Part shown: piece after piece, positions 47,146 through 57,096 of the stretch | Layout: each line of letters starts with the position of its first letter | Numbering within the stretch: position 1 is the stretch's first letter | Assembly: GCA_021820065.1 (NCBI GenBank) | Contig: JAKAEE010000009.1 | Location: 1-64,000, forward strand | Reading direction: 5' to 3' | DNA length: 64,000 nt | Origin: Bacteroidota bacterium | GTDB taxonomy: Bacteria > Bacteroidota > Ignavibacteria > Ignavibacteriales > Melioribacteraceae | Notes under the pieces: model-generated | Seen by the model: the letters and a program-made list of their open reading frames with translations, nothing else | Database searches by the model: none | What the model was told of the DNA's origin: nothing | Translations under genes and position numbers: made by a program

Positions 47146-48275
47146 ACGAGGGAAGACTGAACAGCGATTATCTTGACAACAAAATTGTACTTGATTCTGC
47201 CCCTGGCGCAGAAGTTTTAATTGACGGAAAGCGGTATAATTATTTTGCCGGGACAGGATATTATGAGCTGAACAAGAATCCAGAAATTCTTAAAAGCGCA
47301 TCAGAAGCACTGACACAATATGGAATCTCGAGTTCTTCGTCTCGCAGCAGTTATGGAACAACAAAACTTATTTTGGAGTTGGAAAAAGAAGCAGCCATGT
47401 TTTTCGATGCTGAAGATTCCGTTTACCTGCCATCCGGATTTTTAACTCCGTCGGCAGCAATTCAAGCGTTAGCACTAAAAAATAATTTTGATTTAATTTT
47501 TATTGATGAAGTGACACATTATAGTAACCAGTTTGCGGCTCAGCTGACCAGAAAACAAGTTATTCGGTTTTCACATCTTAGCTCTGACGATCTTAATGAT
47601 AAACTCAGAAAGAACTTGAAAGGGAATCAAGTACCGTTAATAATTACCGATGGAATATTTCCGGTTTACGGAAAAATTGCGCCGATAGGTGCTTACAAAA
47701 ATATTATTGACAAGTATAACGGTAAACTGTGGATCGATGAAGCGCACTCTTTGGGTATTCTCGGCAACAACGGTAAAGGCACAACAGAGTATTTCGGAAT
47801 CAATTCTGAAAGCATTTATCTCGGAGGAACACTTTCAAAAGCTTTCGGTGGATTTGGAGGAATTATTCCGGGCAAGAAAGTTTTTATAGATGAGATAAAA
47901 AATGGCGACTTGTTTAACGGTGCAACACCTGCTCCTTCTCCAGCAATAGCAGCAAGCTTAGCCGGAATTAAGTTTGTGAAAGTGCATCTGGAAAAGAGAA
48001 ATAGACTTTATTCTAACGCCAAGCTATTAAAAGACGGATTGAAACAAATCGGGATAGAAGTTGAGGATTCAGTTGTGCCGATCGCCGCATGGTCCTTCGG
48101 CAACCGGAATGAAATGCAGAAATTTGTTTATGAACTGTTTAAGAGTGGTTATATTGTTCAACTAATAAATTATGTCGGCTCAGGTGAAGACGGAGCGGTT
48201 CGTATTGTTGTTTTTGAAACACACACTCAAGAACAAATTAAAGGGTTGTTAGAACAAATAAAAAAAATAATTTAA
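47142..48275 (+). CDS. Alpha-oxoamine synthase-family PLP enzyme (BioF/KBL-like)
   Basis: 377 residues. The PLP lysine is K233 in GGTLSKAFGGFGG, and the cofactor aspartate/histidine motif is IDEAHSLGILG near 200. SSSSRSSYGTTKLILELE is the family acyl-CoA/glycine region. Members condense an amino acid with an acyl-CoA (8-amino-7-oxononanoate synthase, 2-amino-3-ketobutyrate CoA ligase); the exact reaction is not clear. No ATG is available near the N-terminus, so the TTG at 47142, overlapping the previous stop, is the likely start. Confidence 0.82.
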   Translation: MNEGRLNSDYLDNKIVLDSAPGAEVLIDGKRYNYFAGTGYYELNKNPEILKSASEALTQYGISSSSSRSSYGTTKLILELEKEAAMFFDAEDSVYLPSGFLTPSAAIQALALKNNFDLIFIDEVTHYSNQFAAQLTRKQVIRFSHLSSDDLNDKLRKNLKGNQVPLIITDGIFPVYGKIAPIGAYKNIIDKYNGKLWIDEAHSLGILGNNGKGTTEYFGINSESIYLGGTLSKAFGGFGGIIPGKKVFIDEIKNGDLFNGATPAPSPAIAASLAGIKFVKVHLEKRNRLYSNAKLLKDGLKQIGIEVEDSVVPIAAWSFGNRNEMQKFVYELFKSGYIVQLINYVGSGEDGAVRIVVFETHTQEQIKGLLEQIKKII

Positions 48276-48295
48276 AACGTTTAGGAATATTCTGG

Positions 48296-49540
48296 ATGAA
48301 TAGAGAATCATTGGCTCGACTGAGCTCGCCGAAGTTGTTGAAACTAGCTGATCAGTATGGAACTCCGCTATATGTTTACGACGGAGATTTGATTGTAAAA
48401 CGGTACAAGGAGCTTTACGAATATATCCAATGGGATAAGCTAAAGATTTTATACGCGATGAAAGCAAACTACAATGTCGGTATTCTCAAACTATTAAAAA
48501 TGAACGATGCTTTTGTTGATACCGTAAGCCCGGCAGAAGTTTTGCTTGCTCTAAAACTCGGTTTTACCAAGGAAAGAATTTTATTTACGGCAAACAATAC
48601 TACTCTTAATGAAATGAAAGCGGTTCAGGAAACCGGAGTACTGTTTAATATTGGCTCGCTTAGCGAATTAGAAAAATATGGCAAGACTTTTCCGGGAAGT
48701 AAAGTTTGTATTCGTTTTAATCCGGATGTATATGCTGGTGAACATAAAAATGTCCAGACGGCGGGAAGAATTACAAAGTTCGGAATATTGTTGTCGGAAG
48801 TAAATCATGTTTTAAAGATTGTAAATAAGTACGGACTGAAAATCGTCGGGATTCATGAACATACCGGCTCAGGCATCGCACAAACAAGCAAGTTCTATAA
48901 AAGCATGACTAACATACTTTCAATTGTGAATAGAAAGAAATTTCCGGATCTGGAGTTCGTGGATTTCGGTGGGGGATTCAAAGTGTCTTATCATCCAGAG
49001 GCGCATCCTATAGATTACAATGCTTTTGGTAAAAAGATTGGTAAAATATTTTCGGATTTCTGTAAAAGGTATGGGAAAGAATTGTACATGTATTTTGAAC
49101 CGGGGAAATATGTTGTAGCTGAATCGGGTTATCTTTTGGTTGAAGTCAATACGATTAAAAACAACCGGGGCAGATTAATTGCCGGTACTAATTCGGGATT
49201 CAACCATTTAATTAGACCGGTCCTTTATGATGCATATCATCACATCGTCAACCTGAATAATCCTAACGGTAAGCGCAAGATTTATGATATATGCGGGAAT
49301 ATATGCGAGACTAAAGACTGCTTCGCTGAACAAAGAGAAATTCCTGTAGTTAAGGAAGGTGATAAACTTGCAATTAGAAATGCGGGAGCTTACTGTTACT
49401 CAATGGGGAGTATATATAATTTAAGACCGATGCCTTCCGAAGTGTTGGTAATGGATGGGAAAGAATATTTGACGACTAAACAAATTTCAAATGAAGACTT
49501 GGCGGACAAATTAATAACATCTGCTCGCGCTGCATTTTAG
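48296..49540 (+). CDS. lysA: Diaminopimelate decarboxylase
   Basis: 414 residues, typical LysA length. The PLP lysine is K56 in YAMKANYN. FVDFGGGFKVSYHP is the glycine-rich PLP-phosphate loop, EPGKYVVAESG follows, and the substrate-binding cysteine lies in CGNICETKDCFAE. It decarboxylates meso-diaminopimelate to L-lysine in the cytoplasm. It begins 21 bases after the oxoamine synthase gene. Diaminopimelate recovered from peptidoglycan could feed it. Confidence 0.95.
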   Translation: MNRESLARLSSPKLLKLADQYGTPLYVYDGDLIVKRYKELYEYIQWDKLKILYAMKANYNVGILKLLKMNDAFVDTVSPAEVLLALKLGFTKERILFTANNTTLNEMKAVQETGVLFNIGSLSELEKYGKTFPGSKVCIRFNPDVYAGEHKNVQTAGRITKFGILLSEVNHVLKIVNKYGLKIVGIHEHTGSGIAQTSKFYKSMTNILSIVNRKKFPDLEFVDFGGGFKVSYHPEAHPIDYNAFGKKIGKIFSDFCKRYGKELYMYFEPGKYVVAESGYLLVEVNTIKNNRGRLIAGTNSGFNHLIRPVLYDAYHHIVNLNNPNGKRKIYDICGNICETKDCFAEQREIPVVKEGDKLAIRNAGAYCYSMGSIYNLRPMPSEVLVMDGKEYLTTKQISNEDLADKLITSARAAF

Positions 49541-49553
49541 AATTGTTCAACCG

Positions 49554-50702
49554 TTAAACTTTTATAAAGATCTTTTTCTTATACATCGCCCAAACTATTA
49601 AGTACATGCAAAGTATCCAGCAAATCGCATACGCAAGTGACGCGTTTATAGGAGATAAATAAGGCTCGAAAATATTTTGCGTAATAATTGTTTTTAATGG
49701 AACGTCTGCATACGACCCGCTGCTTAACTGCACGTTGAATTTCCAGAGAATAATAGCTCTTCCTACTATGCCGGAAATCACAAAAACAAAAATTGCATTC
49801 ATTCCGTAAACAACAAAAGGATAAGCCCATTTAGTTATTCCTTTTGTATCAATAAGAAAATAAAAAATGCCAAATACACACAATGCCCATCCAGCCATAA
49901 ATATTGTATATGAAACGGTCCACAAATTTTTGTTTATCGGCATCCACATATCTAGCACTGTACCTATGAAAAGAAATATTGAACCGTCGACAAACATCCA
50001 TGCGGATTTTTCAATTTTGCTGTGTATTGATTTTCTCAGGTAATCTCCGGTTAAGGCGCCAAGTAAAGTAGTAGCGATGGCGGGTATTGTGCTTATTATT
50101 CCCTCAGGATCCCAAGTTTTAGTTGCGCTCCACATGTGACCGTTAAGTATTAACGAATCAATGTACGCGGCAAAGTTTTTTCCTTTTTCAAATAATCCAG
50201 CACCGTAACCGGGGACCGGAATGTAAAACATCATCAGCCAGTATGATAAAAATAAAATGAGAATTGAAATAATTTGTCCACGCGTGTTTATGTATAAGTA
50301 AATAATTGAGCTCACTAAATAGCAGATTGCAATTCGCTGAAGAACGCCCATTATGCGTAATGATGAAAAACTAAAGTTGTGGTGCCACAATAATCCAAAT
50401 GGGAATCCCGCAAGAAGAAGTCCAAGTAGAAAAATTATGCTCGATCTTCTTACAATATTTATAAGTAATTTATTTTTGGAGTCTCCTCGCGATGTTCTTG
50501 CAGCAAAAGAGAAAGTCATTGCAACGCCTACAATCCACAAGAAAAATGGAAATATCCAATCTGTAAAAGTCCACCCGTTCCATTGTGCATGTTCAAGTTG
50601 GGGATAGATGTGATTCCACGAACCGGGATTGTTTACCAATATCATTGCTGCAATCGTAAATCCTCTAAATGTATCTAATGACTTTAAACGATCGGAGTTC
50701 AT
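49554..50702 (-). CDS. DUF5009/HGSNAT-like multi-spanning membrane protein
   Basis: 382 residues, about ten hydrophobic helices. The N-terminus (RLKSLDTFRGFTIAAMILVNNPG) and the segment HAQWNGWTFTDWIFPFFLWIVG are shared with heparan-alpha-glucosaminide N-acetyltransferase and NagX; the histidine before AQWNG aligns with the acetyl-carrying histidine region of HGSNAT. From memory, a DUF5009 member in Tannerella transports MurNAc, so it could be an amino-sugar transporter or a transmembrane acetyltransferase. It is convergent with lysA and adjacent to an amidase gene. Confidence 0.85.
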   Translation of the reverse strand: MNSDRLKSLDTFRGFTIAAMILVNNPGSWNHIYPQLEHAQWNGWTFTDWIFPFFLWIVGVAMTFSFAARTSRGDSKNKLLINIVRRSSIIFLLGLLLAGFPFGLLWHHNFSFSSLRIMGVLQRIAICYLVSSIIYLYINTRGQIISILILFLSYWLMMFYIPVPGYGAGLFEKGKNFAAYIDSLILNGHMWSATKTWDPEGIISTIPAIATTLLGALTGDYLRKSIHSKIEKSAWMFVDGSIFLFIGTVLDMWMPINKNLWTVSYTIFMAGWALCVFGIFYFLIDTKGITKWAYPFVVYGMNAIFVFVISGIVGRAIILWKFNVQLSSGSYADVPLKTIITQNIFEPYLSPINASLAYAICWILCMYLIVWAMYKKKIFIKV

Positions 50703-50745
50703 GTTTATGCCTCGTTAAAGTTTCTTCAGCAGCTCTCAAACCATG

Positions 50746-51378
50746 TTATTTATAATTTAGATATTCTTCAACCTTCCGATGGAAGTAACCATTCTGAAAA
50801 TACTTATATAAGTTTTTCCCTGGGCATACCGTTTTGGAAGAATAATCTCTGTGACTACGAATTGAATCAACAGGAACGTTGTACTTAAATGCAAGCCATG
50901 CCATTGTTTTAACTATTGCGTCCAGCTGAAACTCATTTGGCTCCACATCCTCAAAATTTCCCACTACTTCAATCAGCGCGTGTCCCATAGGATTATATTC
51001 TGTATTGGTATCCCCCGCGTAATTAATCTTTCTTCCTTCGTAAACATTGCCTTTCAAATCGATGATGAAATGGTAAGGAATATCGATCCAATGTTTTTCT
51101 TTTCGAGACCAGCTTTGAAGATTGCGAAGATATTGGATTGGGTCTGTTCCTTCCGGGAAAGATTCGCCTTGATGATGGAGAGTAATTCTCTTAATCGTTT
51201 GTTCTTTCGCTAATGAATCATTTGCCGGCTCGCTTCGCGAAGCGGGCGTCCCGCCCCATTGTTTTACTGTAATTATTTCCTTCCCAAATTCTGCCGACGA
51301 AAAATGGCTTGACGCTGAACATCCATAGATGAAAAACATAAACAAGAAGAGCAAAGACTGTACACCTAGCTTATCCAT
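50746..51378 (-). CDS. PGRP/Amidase_2-type peptidoglycan amidase lipoprotein
   Basis: 210 residues. The lipobox (IYGC near residue 20) predicts a lipoprotein. The Amidase_2 domain (about 65-195) has the zinc ligands His in ITLHHQG and His/Cys in SHRDYSSKTVCPG, plus the catalytic tyrosine region PYHFII. It should cleave the MurNAc-L-Ala amide of wall fragments in the periplasm, as AmpD-like enzymes do in the cytoplasm. A GC-rich palindromic stretch near residues 40-50 (51231-51254) looks like an in-frame insertion. Confidence 0.9.
   Translation of the reverse strand: MDKLGVQSLLFLFMFFIYGCSASSHFSSAEFGKEIITVKQWGGTPASRSEPANDSLAKEQTIKRITLHHQGESFPEGTDPIQYLRNLQSWSRKEKHWIDIPYHFIIDLKGNVYEGRKINYAGDTNTEYNPMGHALIEVVGNFEDVEPNEFQLDAIVKTMAWLAFKYNVPVDSIRSHRDYSSKTVCPGKNLYKYFQNGYFHRKVEEYLNYK
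51231..51254. repeat. GC-rich double palindrome inserted in the amidase lipoprotein gene
   Basis: CGCTTCGCGAAGCG (14-bp perfect palindrome) overlaps GCGGGCGTCCCGC (5-bp stem, 3-base loop). GC is far above the surrounding gene. It encodes a linker (about GGTPASRSE) before the catalytic domain and keeps the frame, as expected of a small mobile palindromic unit that has inserted in a tolerant site. Confidence 0.5.
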
Positions 51379-51537
51379 CAGAAAAAATGTTTCATAGAAA
51401 GATTTTAGTAATCATCAATAAGTCATTTGTTTGAATATAAGGATTAATTCTTAATGATATACGAACCGTTTGTATTAAACATCTCAAATATTTATTCGAT
51501 AATTAATAGTTAAAGAACAAACTAAGAGGATGCAAAA

Positions 51538-53925
51538 ATGAAACTCACGTTCTTAACAGATCTATCGGTTAAGGGAAGAATATTTTCAATGGTGGGGGCG
51601 GTGTTTGGTTTATTGATGATCTACGTAGCTTTTCAATTTCGTGAATTATCTTCGATGAATGCCGAGAAAGATGCCGACCAAATTAATATAACTATGCTTG
51701 AGGCTAGAAAAGGGGAATCAAATTTTCTGAATAGCAGAGACATTTCATATGCGGATGAAGTAAACAAAGCTGTTAAAAGACTGGATTCTCTAATAGCGCC
51801 TTATAAAAGCGAGGAACAAGGTGGCGCTATTTACGAAGTAGTTTCAAGATACGATCAAAATTTTAAGAACATTGTTGAATTAGTTAAAGAACGGGGGATA
51901 AACGAAGAGTCGGGTTTAGAAGGAAAACTTAGAGAAAGTGTTCATAATGTTGAAAGTATTTTGAACAAGGTTAATAATCAGGCAATAATGGTAGATATGT
52001 TGATGTCGCGTAGGCATGAAAAAGATTTTTTCCTACGTCAGAAAGATAAATATATTTCTGAGCTGAGAGAATCTGTTTCGTCTTTGCGAACGCATACCGA
52101 AAAATCTTCTCTTCCGCTTGACACAAAAGCAAAAGTGAAATCGTTAATTGACAATTATGAAAAAGACTTTTTGGCAGCTTCTACCGCAATTCAAAATATT
52201 GACAAGGAAACAAAATTATTGCATGATAATGTACAAAAGATTGTGCCTTTAATAGAGAAAATGAAAGCAGATAAACAATCAGCCGCTTCCACCGCTTCAA
52301 AATTGAAGTGGATAGTTATGTTCATATCTTTGACGGCAGCTATTTTCATTTCTTACTTGTTATCGCAACAAATTACAAAGTCGTTAAAAATCTTGATGAA
52401 TGCTACGGAAAAAATAGCTTCCGGAGATACAGATGTACTTATCAAAATTGATTCGAAAGATGAATTTGGCACTCTTGCAAAGACATTTAATACTATGGTA
52501 GAAAAAATTGCGCTTCAAATTCAATATCTGGAAAACATACCAAGCCCGGTCATGGTTATTGATAAAGAATTTACAATTCAATATATGAACGGTGCCGGTG
52601 CAAAAGTTTTAGGTTCCGATTCCAGAAGTTTACTAGGAAAAAAATGCTACGATCATTTTAAAACCGGTCATTGTAAAACGGACAACTGCGCGCTTTACAA
52701 AGCGATGAAAAACGACAACGTTTTTATGGAAGAAACTGTCGCTCATCCTAACGGAAAAGAATTACCGATACTTTACGTAGGCGCACCGGTAAAGAATAGA
52801 GAAGGACAAATAATCGGCGCGGTGGAATCAGTTACTGATGTGAAAGATATGAAGGAAATGCAAAATTACTTAACACGTTCTACGCAGAATTTGTTACAAG
52901 CTATGGTTGAATTTTCCAACGGCAACCTAACCGTATCGGTTACTCCCGAAAAGGAAGGTGATGATATTGCAAAATTGTTTGTTGGGTTTAACCATTCGGT
53001 CCAAAATATCAAAAGCATAATTGTGAATGTGATGGAAGCTGTTCAAGCAACGGCAAGCGCCAGCAGCGAAATATCGGCAAGCACGGAAGAATTGGCATCC
53101 GGCGCTCAGGAACAAAGCGCTCAGACTTCGGAGATTGCGTCGGCGGTGAACCAAATGGCTGCTGCAATAATTCAAACCTCAAAACATGCCGGCAATGTTA
53201 TGGATAACGCAAACTTATCCGTAGCTAGTGCGCACGACGGCAATTCGGTGGTTCAAAACACAATTGACGGGATGACAAAAATTGCAACGGTGGTTGACAA
53301 AACCGCAAATACTGTTCAGGAGCTTGGAAAAGGCAGCGAACAGATTGGTCAAATTATACAGGTGATAGATGACATTGCCGACCAGACAAATTTGCTTGCG
53401 CTTAATGCGGCAATTGAAGCGGCACGAGCCGGAGAGCAGGGGAGAGGTTTCGCTGTTGTTGCAGATGAAGTTCGCAAATTAGCCGAACGCACAACTAAGG
53501 CAACAAAAGAAATTGCAGTGATGATTAAGAGAATTCAGAACGATACTAAAGAAGCAGTAACCTCGATGAATGAAGGAACCAAAGAAGTTGAAGCAGGAAA
53601 AGAATTGGCAGAAAAAGCCGGCAGCGCGCTTCGTCAAATAATTGACGGTGCGGGCAAGGTCTCCGATATCGCTTCTCAAGTTGCAGCCGCCAGCGAGGAA
53701 CAATCAGCTACTGCCGAACAAATTACAAAAAACATCGAATCGATCAGCAGCGTTACACATCAATCTGCATCCGGTACACAGCAGATAGCAAGAGCCGCAG
53801 AAGATTTGAACAGACTAACGGATAATCTGCATAAACTGATTTCTCAATTCACAATCGATTCATCAAAAACTAACAGCATGAGCGATTACGCGGTTAGAAC
53901 AAACGGAAAGTTGGTATTGCAATAA
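51538..53925 (+). CDS. Methyl-accepting chemotaxis protein with PAS domain
   Basis: 795 residues: TM1 (about 14-32), a helical periplasmic sensor (about 35-255), TM2 (about 262-280), HAMP (about 282-335), PAS (about 340-455), a second linker, and the signalling domain (about 500-780) with the conserved hairpin region [38 protein letters not shown]. The PAS domain is cysteine-rich ([20 protein letters not shown]), which could bind a metal or sense redox. It signals to CheA/CheW; a cheW gene starts at 63553. Ribosome site AAGAGG precedes the ATG. Confidence 0.95.
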   Translation: MKLTFLTDLSVKGRIFSMVGAVFGLLMIYVAFQFRELSSMNAEKDADQINITMLEARKGESNFLNSRDISYADEVNKAVKRLDSLIAPYKSEEQGGAIYEVVSRYDQNFKNIVELVKERGINEESGLEGKLRESVHNVESILNKVNNQAIMVDMLMSRRHEKDFFLRQKDKYISELRESVSSLRTHTEKSSLPLDTKAKVKSLIDNYEKDFLAASTAIQNIDKETKLLHDNVQKIVPLIEKMKADKQSAASTASKLKWIVMFISLTAAIFISYLLSQQITKSLKILMNATEKIASGDTDVLIKIDSKDEFGTLAKTFNTMVEKIALQIQYLENIPSPVMVIDKEFTIQYMNGAGAKVLGSDSRSLLGKKCYDHFKTGHCKTDNCALYKAMKNDNVFMEETVAHPNGKELPILYVGAPVKNREGQIIGAVESVTDVKDMKEMQNYLTRSTQNLLQAMVEFSNGNLTVSVTPEKEGDDIAKLFVGFNHSVQNIKSIIVNVMEAVQATASASSEISASTEELASGAQEQSAQTSEIASAVNQMAAAIIQTSKHAGNVMDNANLSVASAHDGNSVVQNTIDGMTKIATVVDKTANTVQELGKGSEQIGQIIQVIDDIADQTNLLALNAAIEAARAGEQGRGFAVVADEVRKLAERTTKATKEIAVMIKRIQNDTKEAVTSMNEGTKEVEAGKELAEKAGSALRQIIDGAGKVSDIASQVAAASEEQSATAEQITKNIESISSVTHQSASGTQQIARAAEDLNRLTDNLHKLISQFTIDSSKTNSMSDYAVRTNGKLVLQ

Positions 53926-53952
53926 AACTTAAAAATGTTGGAACAAAATGAT

Positions 53953-53985
53953 AAGAGTCCGGAAAATTTTTCGGACTCTTTTTTT
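53953..53985 (+). terminator. Rho-independent terminator after the chemoreceptor gene
   Basis: A 9-bp stem (AAGAGTCCG paired with CGGACTCTT), a 10-base A/T loop that can itself pair partly, and a T-run. It lies 27 bases after the stop, between convergent genes. Confidence 0.92.
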
Positions 53986-54011
53986 GTAGTGCAAATATTG
54001 GAAGAATGGCT

Positions 54012-57011
54012 TCAGCTAATTTGTTTGATCAAATTGAGGAGTACTCTCTTATCAAACGGCTTTGGAAGATAATTGGTAAATCCCTTCATCAAAAAATCTC
54101 TTTTGTGGGCTGCAGAAGCATAACCGGTTAATGCAACCGCGGGAGTATTTTTATATTGATCAAGCTGTCGGATCTGTTCTAAAACTTCTATTCCGTTCAT
54201 GCCTTGACCGAGATTTATGTCTATCAATAATATATCGAAGTCTTGGTCGGCAACATGTTTAAGAGCAGTGTTTCCGTCCCTTGCATAAGTAACTTTGGCA
54301 ACTGAAGCGAGAAACCTTTCGACTACTTCGATATTCAGCGGGTTATCTTCGACGAGAAGAATATTCAATTCTCTCGCTGTAGAGTTCAGATCATTCGAGA
54401 AAGATAGTGCCGGACTCATACCAAAAAATTCTTTCCCCGTTTTGCCGGATTCAAAATGATTGAACGGAAGCATGATGGAAAATGTTGAACCCTTACCGTA
54501 TTCGCTGTGCACTTTAATTTCAGCATTGATGAGCTTTGCCATTTTACTTGCAAGTGTTAACCCTAATCCCAGCCCTTCAAAATCACGCCGGAATCCTTCG
54601 CTCAACTGACGGAATTCACGGAAAATAATTTTTTGTTCATCTTTCCGAATTCCAATTCCGGTATCTTCTACATCAATTACCGTTACCTCGTTCCCGTTAA
54701 ACCGTTTTGCTTTTCTAAGACTTATTCTAATGCCGCCGCTGGTGGTATATTTTATTGCGTTATCGATAATGTGAGAAGTGATTTTTGTTAATAAATTCTC
54801 ATCCGTCCTTACAAGAAGTTTGTCCTCGGTCAAATTTAAATTGAACGTTAGAGACTTTTCTTTTGCCTGCGATTCGTAAAGAGATTTTATCTGATGACAG
54901 AAATATGCCAGATCAATTTCCGAATGATTGATGATATATTCTTCGTTTTCCATTTCGGTCAAACTTAAGATCGAGTTAAGAGTATTCATTAACCGTTTGC
55001 CCGATCTGTAGATTTTGTCAACCATCATTTTATGTTCATCGTTGCTTACTTCTTCTTTCAGCAATTGTGTGAAGCCGAGAATTCCGTTCAACGGGGTTCT
55101 GAACTCGTGAGACATGTTAGCAAGAAGCGAAGATTTTATTTTGCTGGCTTCTTCGGCTTCCTCTTTCGATTTTATTAATTCGGCTTCAATTTTTTTGCGT
55201 TCGGTAATATCTTCCTTTACTGCAAGAAAGTGTGTGATCTCTCCTTTTTCATTCTTGATCGGCGATATTGATAAAAACTCCCAATACAGCTCACCGGATT
55301 TTCGTTTGTTGATCAATTCGCCGCGCCATTCGTTGCCGGTAAGAATTGTATTCCACATGTTTTGGTAGGATTCCTCCGGCTGCTTATCGGATTTTAATAT
55401 TCTCGGATTTTTTCCCAACGATTCGTTGAGTTCAAAACCGGACATTTCCGAAAATTTTGGATTAGCATACTCAATGTGTCCGTATTTATCTGTAATGACT
55501 ATAGCCGCAGAACTTTGCTCGACAGCTCTCGAAAGTTTCCGCAACTGTTCATTTGCAGCTTTCATTTTTGTGATGTCGTGAATAATTGATTGAAATGCCA
55601 ATGAATTGCCTAACATAAACGGAACTGAAAGGATTTCGGCATTTATAACTTCGCCGTTAAGACGAATTAACTTTTCTTCAACAGGAGAAGTTGGTTTTCC
55701 CGTTGATTCGGCATCTTTCAAGCGTTTAATCGCAAAGTCTCTAAAATCCGGATGGATGAATGTTAAAACGTCTTTTCCAACTATTTCATCTGGAGTTTCT
55801 GCGCCAATCAATTTTAGCGACTCGGGATTTACGTAAATAAGTTTGCCGTTTTGATGAATTGCAATTGCGAACGGTGAATATTCAACAGTCAACCTGTATC
55901 GTTCTTGACTTTCGCGGAGCGCAATTTCCGCAGCCTTTCGTTCCGTAATATCTCTTGCAACAACTTGAACTGCTTTTTCACCCTGGTAGTCAACTAAAGT
56001 GGACGAGATTTCAGCGAATATCAATTTGCCGTCCGGCTTCACGGCTTTTATTTCCGAAATGATTGCGGCATCCACTCCGTTCATCAAGTTTTGGTAATCT
56101 TTTACCGCAATCTTTTTTGAATCTTCATGAATATATTTTAATATGTCTTTCTCTTTAAGGTCTTCGATGGAATTAACTTCGAACATTTTTAACGTAGCAT
56201 TATTGGCAAATAAAACAGTGCCGTTTCTGTAAACAAAAATTGCCTCCGGTGATGATTCGACTAGTTTTCTATATCTTATCTCGCTTTCCCGTAGTTTATC
56301 TTCAATTGCAATCCGCTGGGCAATTTCATCCTGTAAGTTCTTAACCGCATTTTCAATTTGGGTTGTTCTTTCCTGAACGCGTAATTCCAATTCACTATTT
56401 ACGGACTGTAGTTCCAGCTCAACCTTTTTGTGTTCTGTAATATCGCGTATGGATCCGTAATATTTTTCAATCCTTTTCTTTTTGTGATCGAACACCGGAT
56501 AAAAAATTGTGCCCAACCAGCAAATCTCTCCGTCACCTTTGAATATTCTGATTTCGTATTGACCTTCTTTGCCTTGATTAATGTTTTCGGCTATGCGCTG
56601 TCTTAACGAATGATCGTCGAGATGAATATGTTTTTTCCAATGCGTGTCATGTATAAGTTCTTCAAACGGAAATCCCATCTCTTCTTCGAATCCGGGTGAG
56701 ATCCAATCTAATTCTCTTGTACCGTTTTCGTTGATGTTGACCGAAAAAGAGAAATCCGTCGATACTTCGGAAATAATTCTGTATCGTTCTTCACTAACCG
56801 ACAAAGATTTCTGGATCTTCTCCCGTTCTTCAATCTCAGTTTCAAGATGATTTATAATCGAATTTAGCTCTTCTGTTTTTCCTTCATACACATTCCCGCC
56901 GTTATTCTTTTGGGAATAGTTCCGTTTAACATTTGTCTCGGTTTTCTTTTCTTGAATGGCCCCCTTTTTTGTTTTCTCTTTTTTTGAAACTGATAAGTTC
57001 GCCCGTCTCAT
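54012..57011 (-). CDS. Multi-PAS hybrid histidine kinase with C-terminal receiver
   Basis: About 999 residues. Four PAS domains occupy about 65-195, 245-360, 370-480 and 490-615, separated by coiled coils (e.g. ENAVKNLQDEIAQR). The HisKA phospho-acceptor histidine is in NMSHEFRTPLNG (about 637), followed by HATPase_c (DNAIKYTTSGG, DTGIGI, GLGLGLTLA) and a receiver (about 875-998: LLVEDNPLN, phospho-Asp in ILLIDINLG, and LPKPFD). There is no membrane helix, so it is cytosolic. ATG 57011 is preferred to TTG 57014. It is the last gene of the - strand sensory run. Confidence 0.93.
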   Translation of the reverse strand: MRRANLSVSKKEKTKKGAIQEKKTETNVKRNYSQKNNGGNVYEGKTEELNSIINHLETEIEEREKIQKSLSVSEERYRIISEVSTDFSFSVNINENGTRELDWISPGFEEEMGFPFEELIHDTHWKKHIHLDDHSLRQRIAENINQGKEGQYEIRIFKGDGEICWLGTIFYPVFDHKKKRIEKYYGSIRDITEHKKVELELQSVNSELELRVQERTTQIENAVKNLQDEIAQRIAIEDKLRESEIRYRKLVESSPEAIFVYRNGTVLFANNATLKMFEVNSIEDLKEKDILKYIHEDSKKIAVKDYQNLMNGVDAAIISEIKAVKPDGKLIFAEISSTLVDYQGEKAVQVVARDITERKAAEIALRESQERYRLTVEYSPFAIAIHQNGKLIYVNPESLKLIGAETPDEIVGKDVLTFIHPDFRDFAIKRLKDAESTGKPTSPVEEKLIRLNGEVINAEILSVPFMLGNSLAFQSIIHDITKMKAANEQLRKLSRAVEQSSAAIVITDKYGHIEYANPKFSEMSGFELNESLGKNPRILKSDKQPEESYQNMWNTILTGNEWRGELINKRKSGELYWEFLSISPIKNEKGEITHFLAVKEDITERKKIEAELIKSKEEAEEASKIKSSLLANMSHEFRTPLNGILGFTQLLKEEVSNDEHKMMVDKIYRSGKRLMNTLNSILSLTEMENEEYIINHSEIDLAYFCHQIKSLYESQAKEKSLTFNLNLTEDKLLVRTDENLLTKITSHIIDNAIKYTTSGGIRISLRKAKRFNGNEVTVIDVEDTGIGIRKDEQKIIFREFRQLSEGFRRDFEGLGLGLTLASKMAKLINAEIKVHSEYGKGSTFSIMLPFNHFESGKTGKEFFGMSPALSFSNDLNSTARELNILLVEDNPLNIEVVERFLASVAKVTYARDGNTALKHVADQDFDILLIDINLGQGMNGIEVLEQIRQLDQYKNTPAVALTGYASAAHKRDFLMKGFTNYLPKPFDKRVLLNLIKQIS

Positions 57012-57096
57012 CAAGAACCCTGTCTTATTTGATGAATGGAAATGTCATTCATTTTTGTTAATAAAAAATTTTCGGCTTCTAGTCATGAATTTATCT

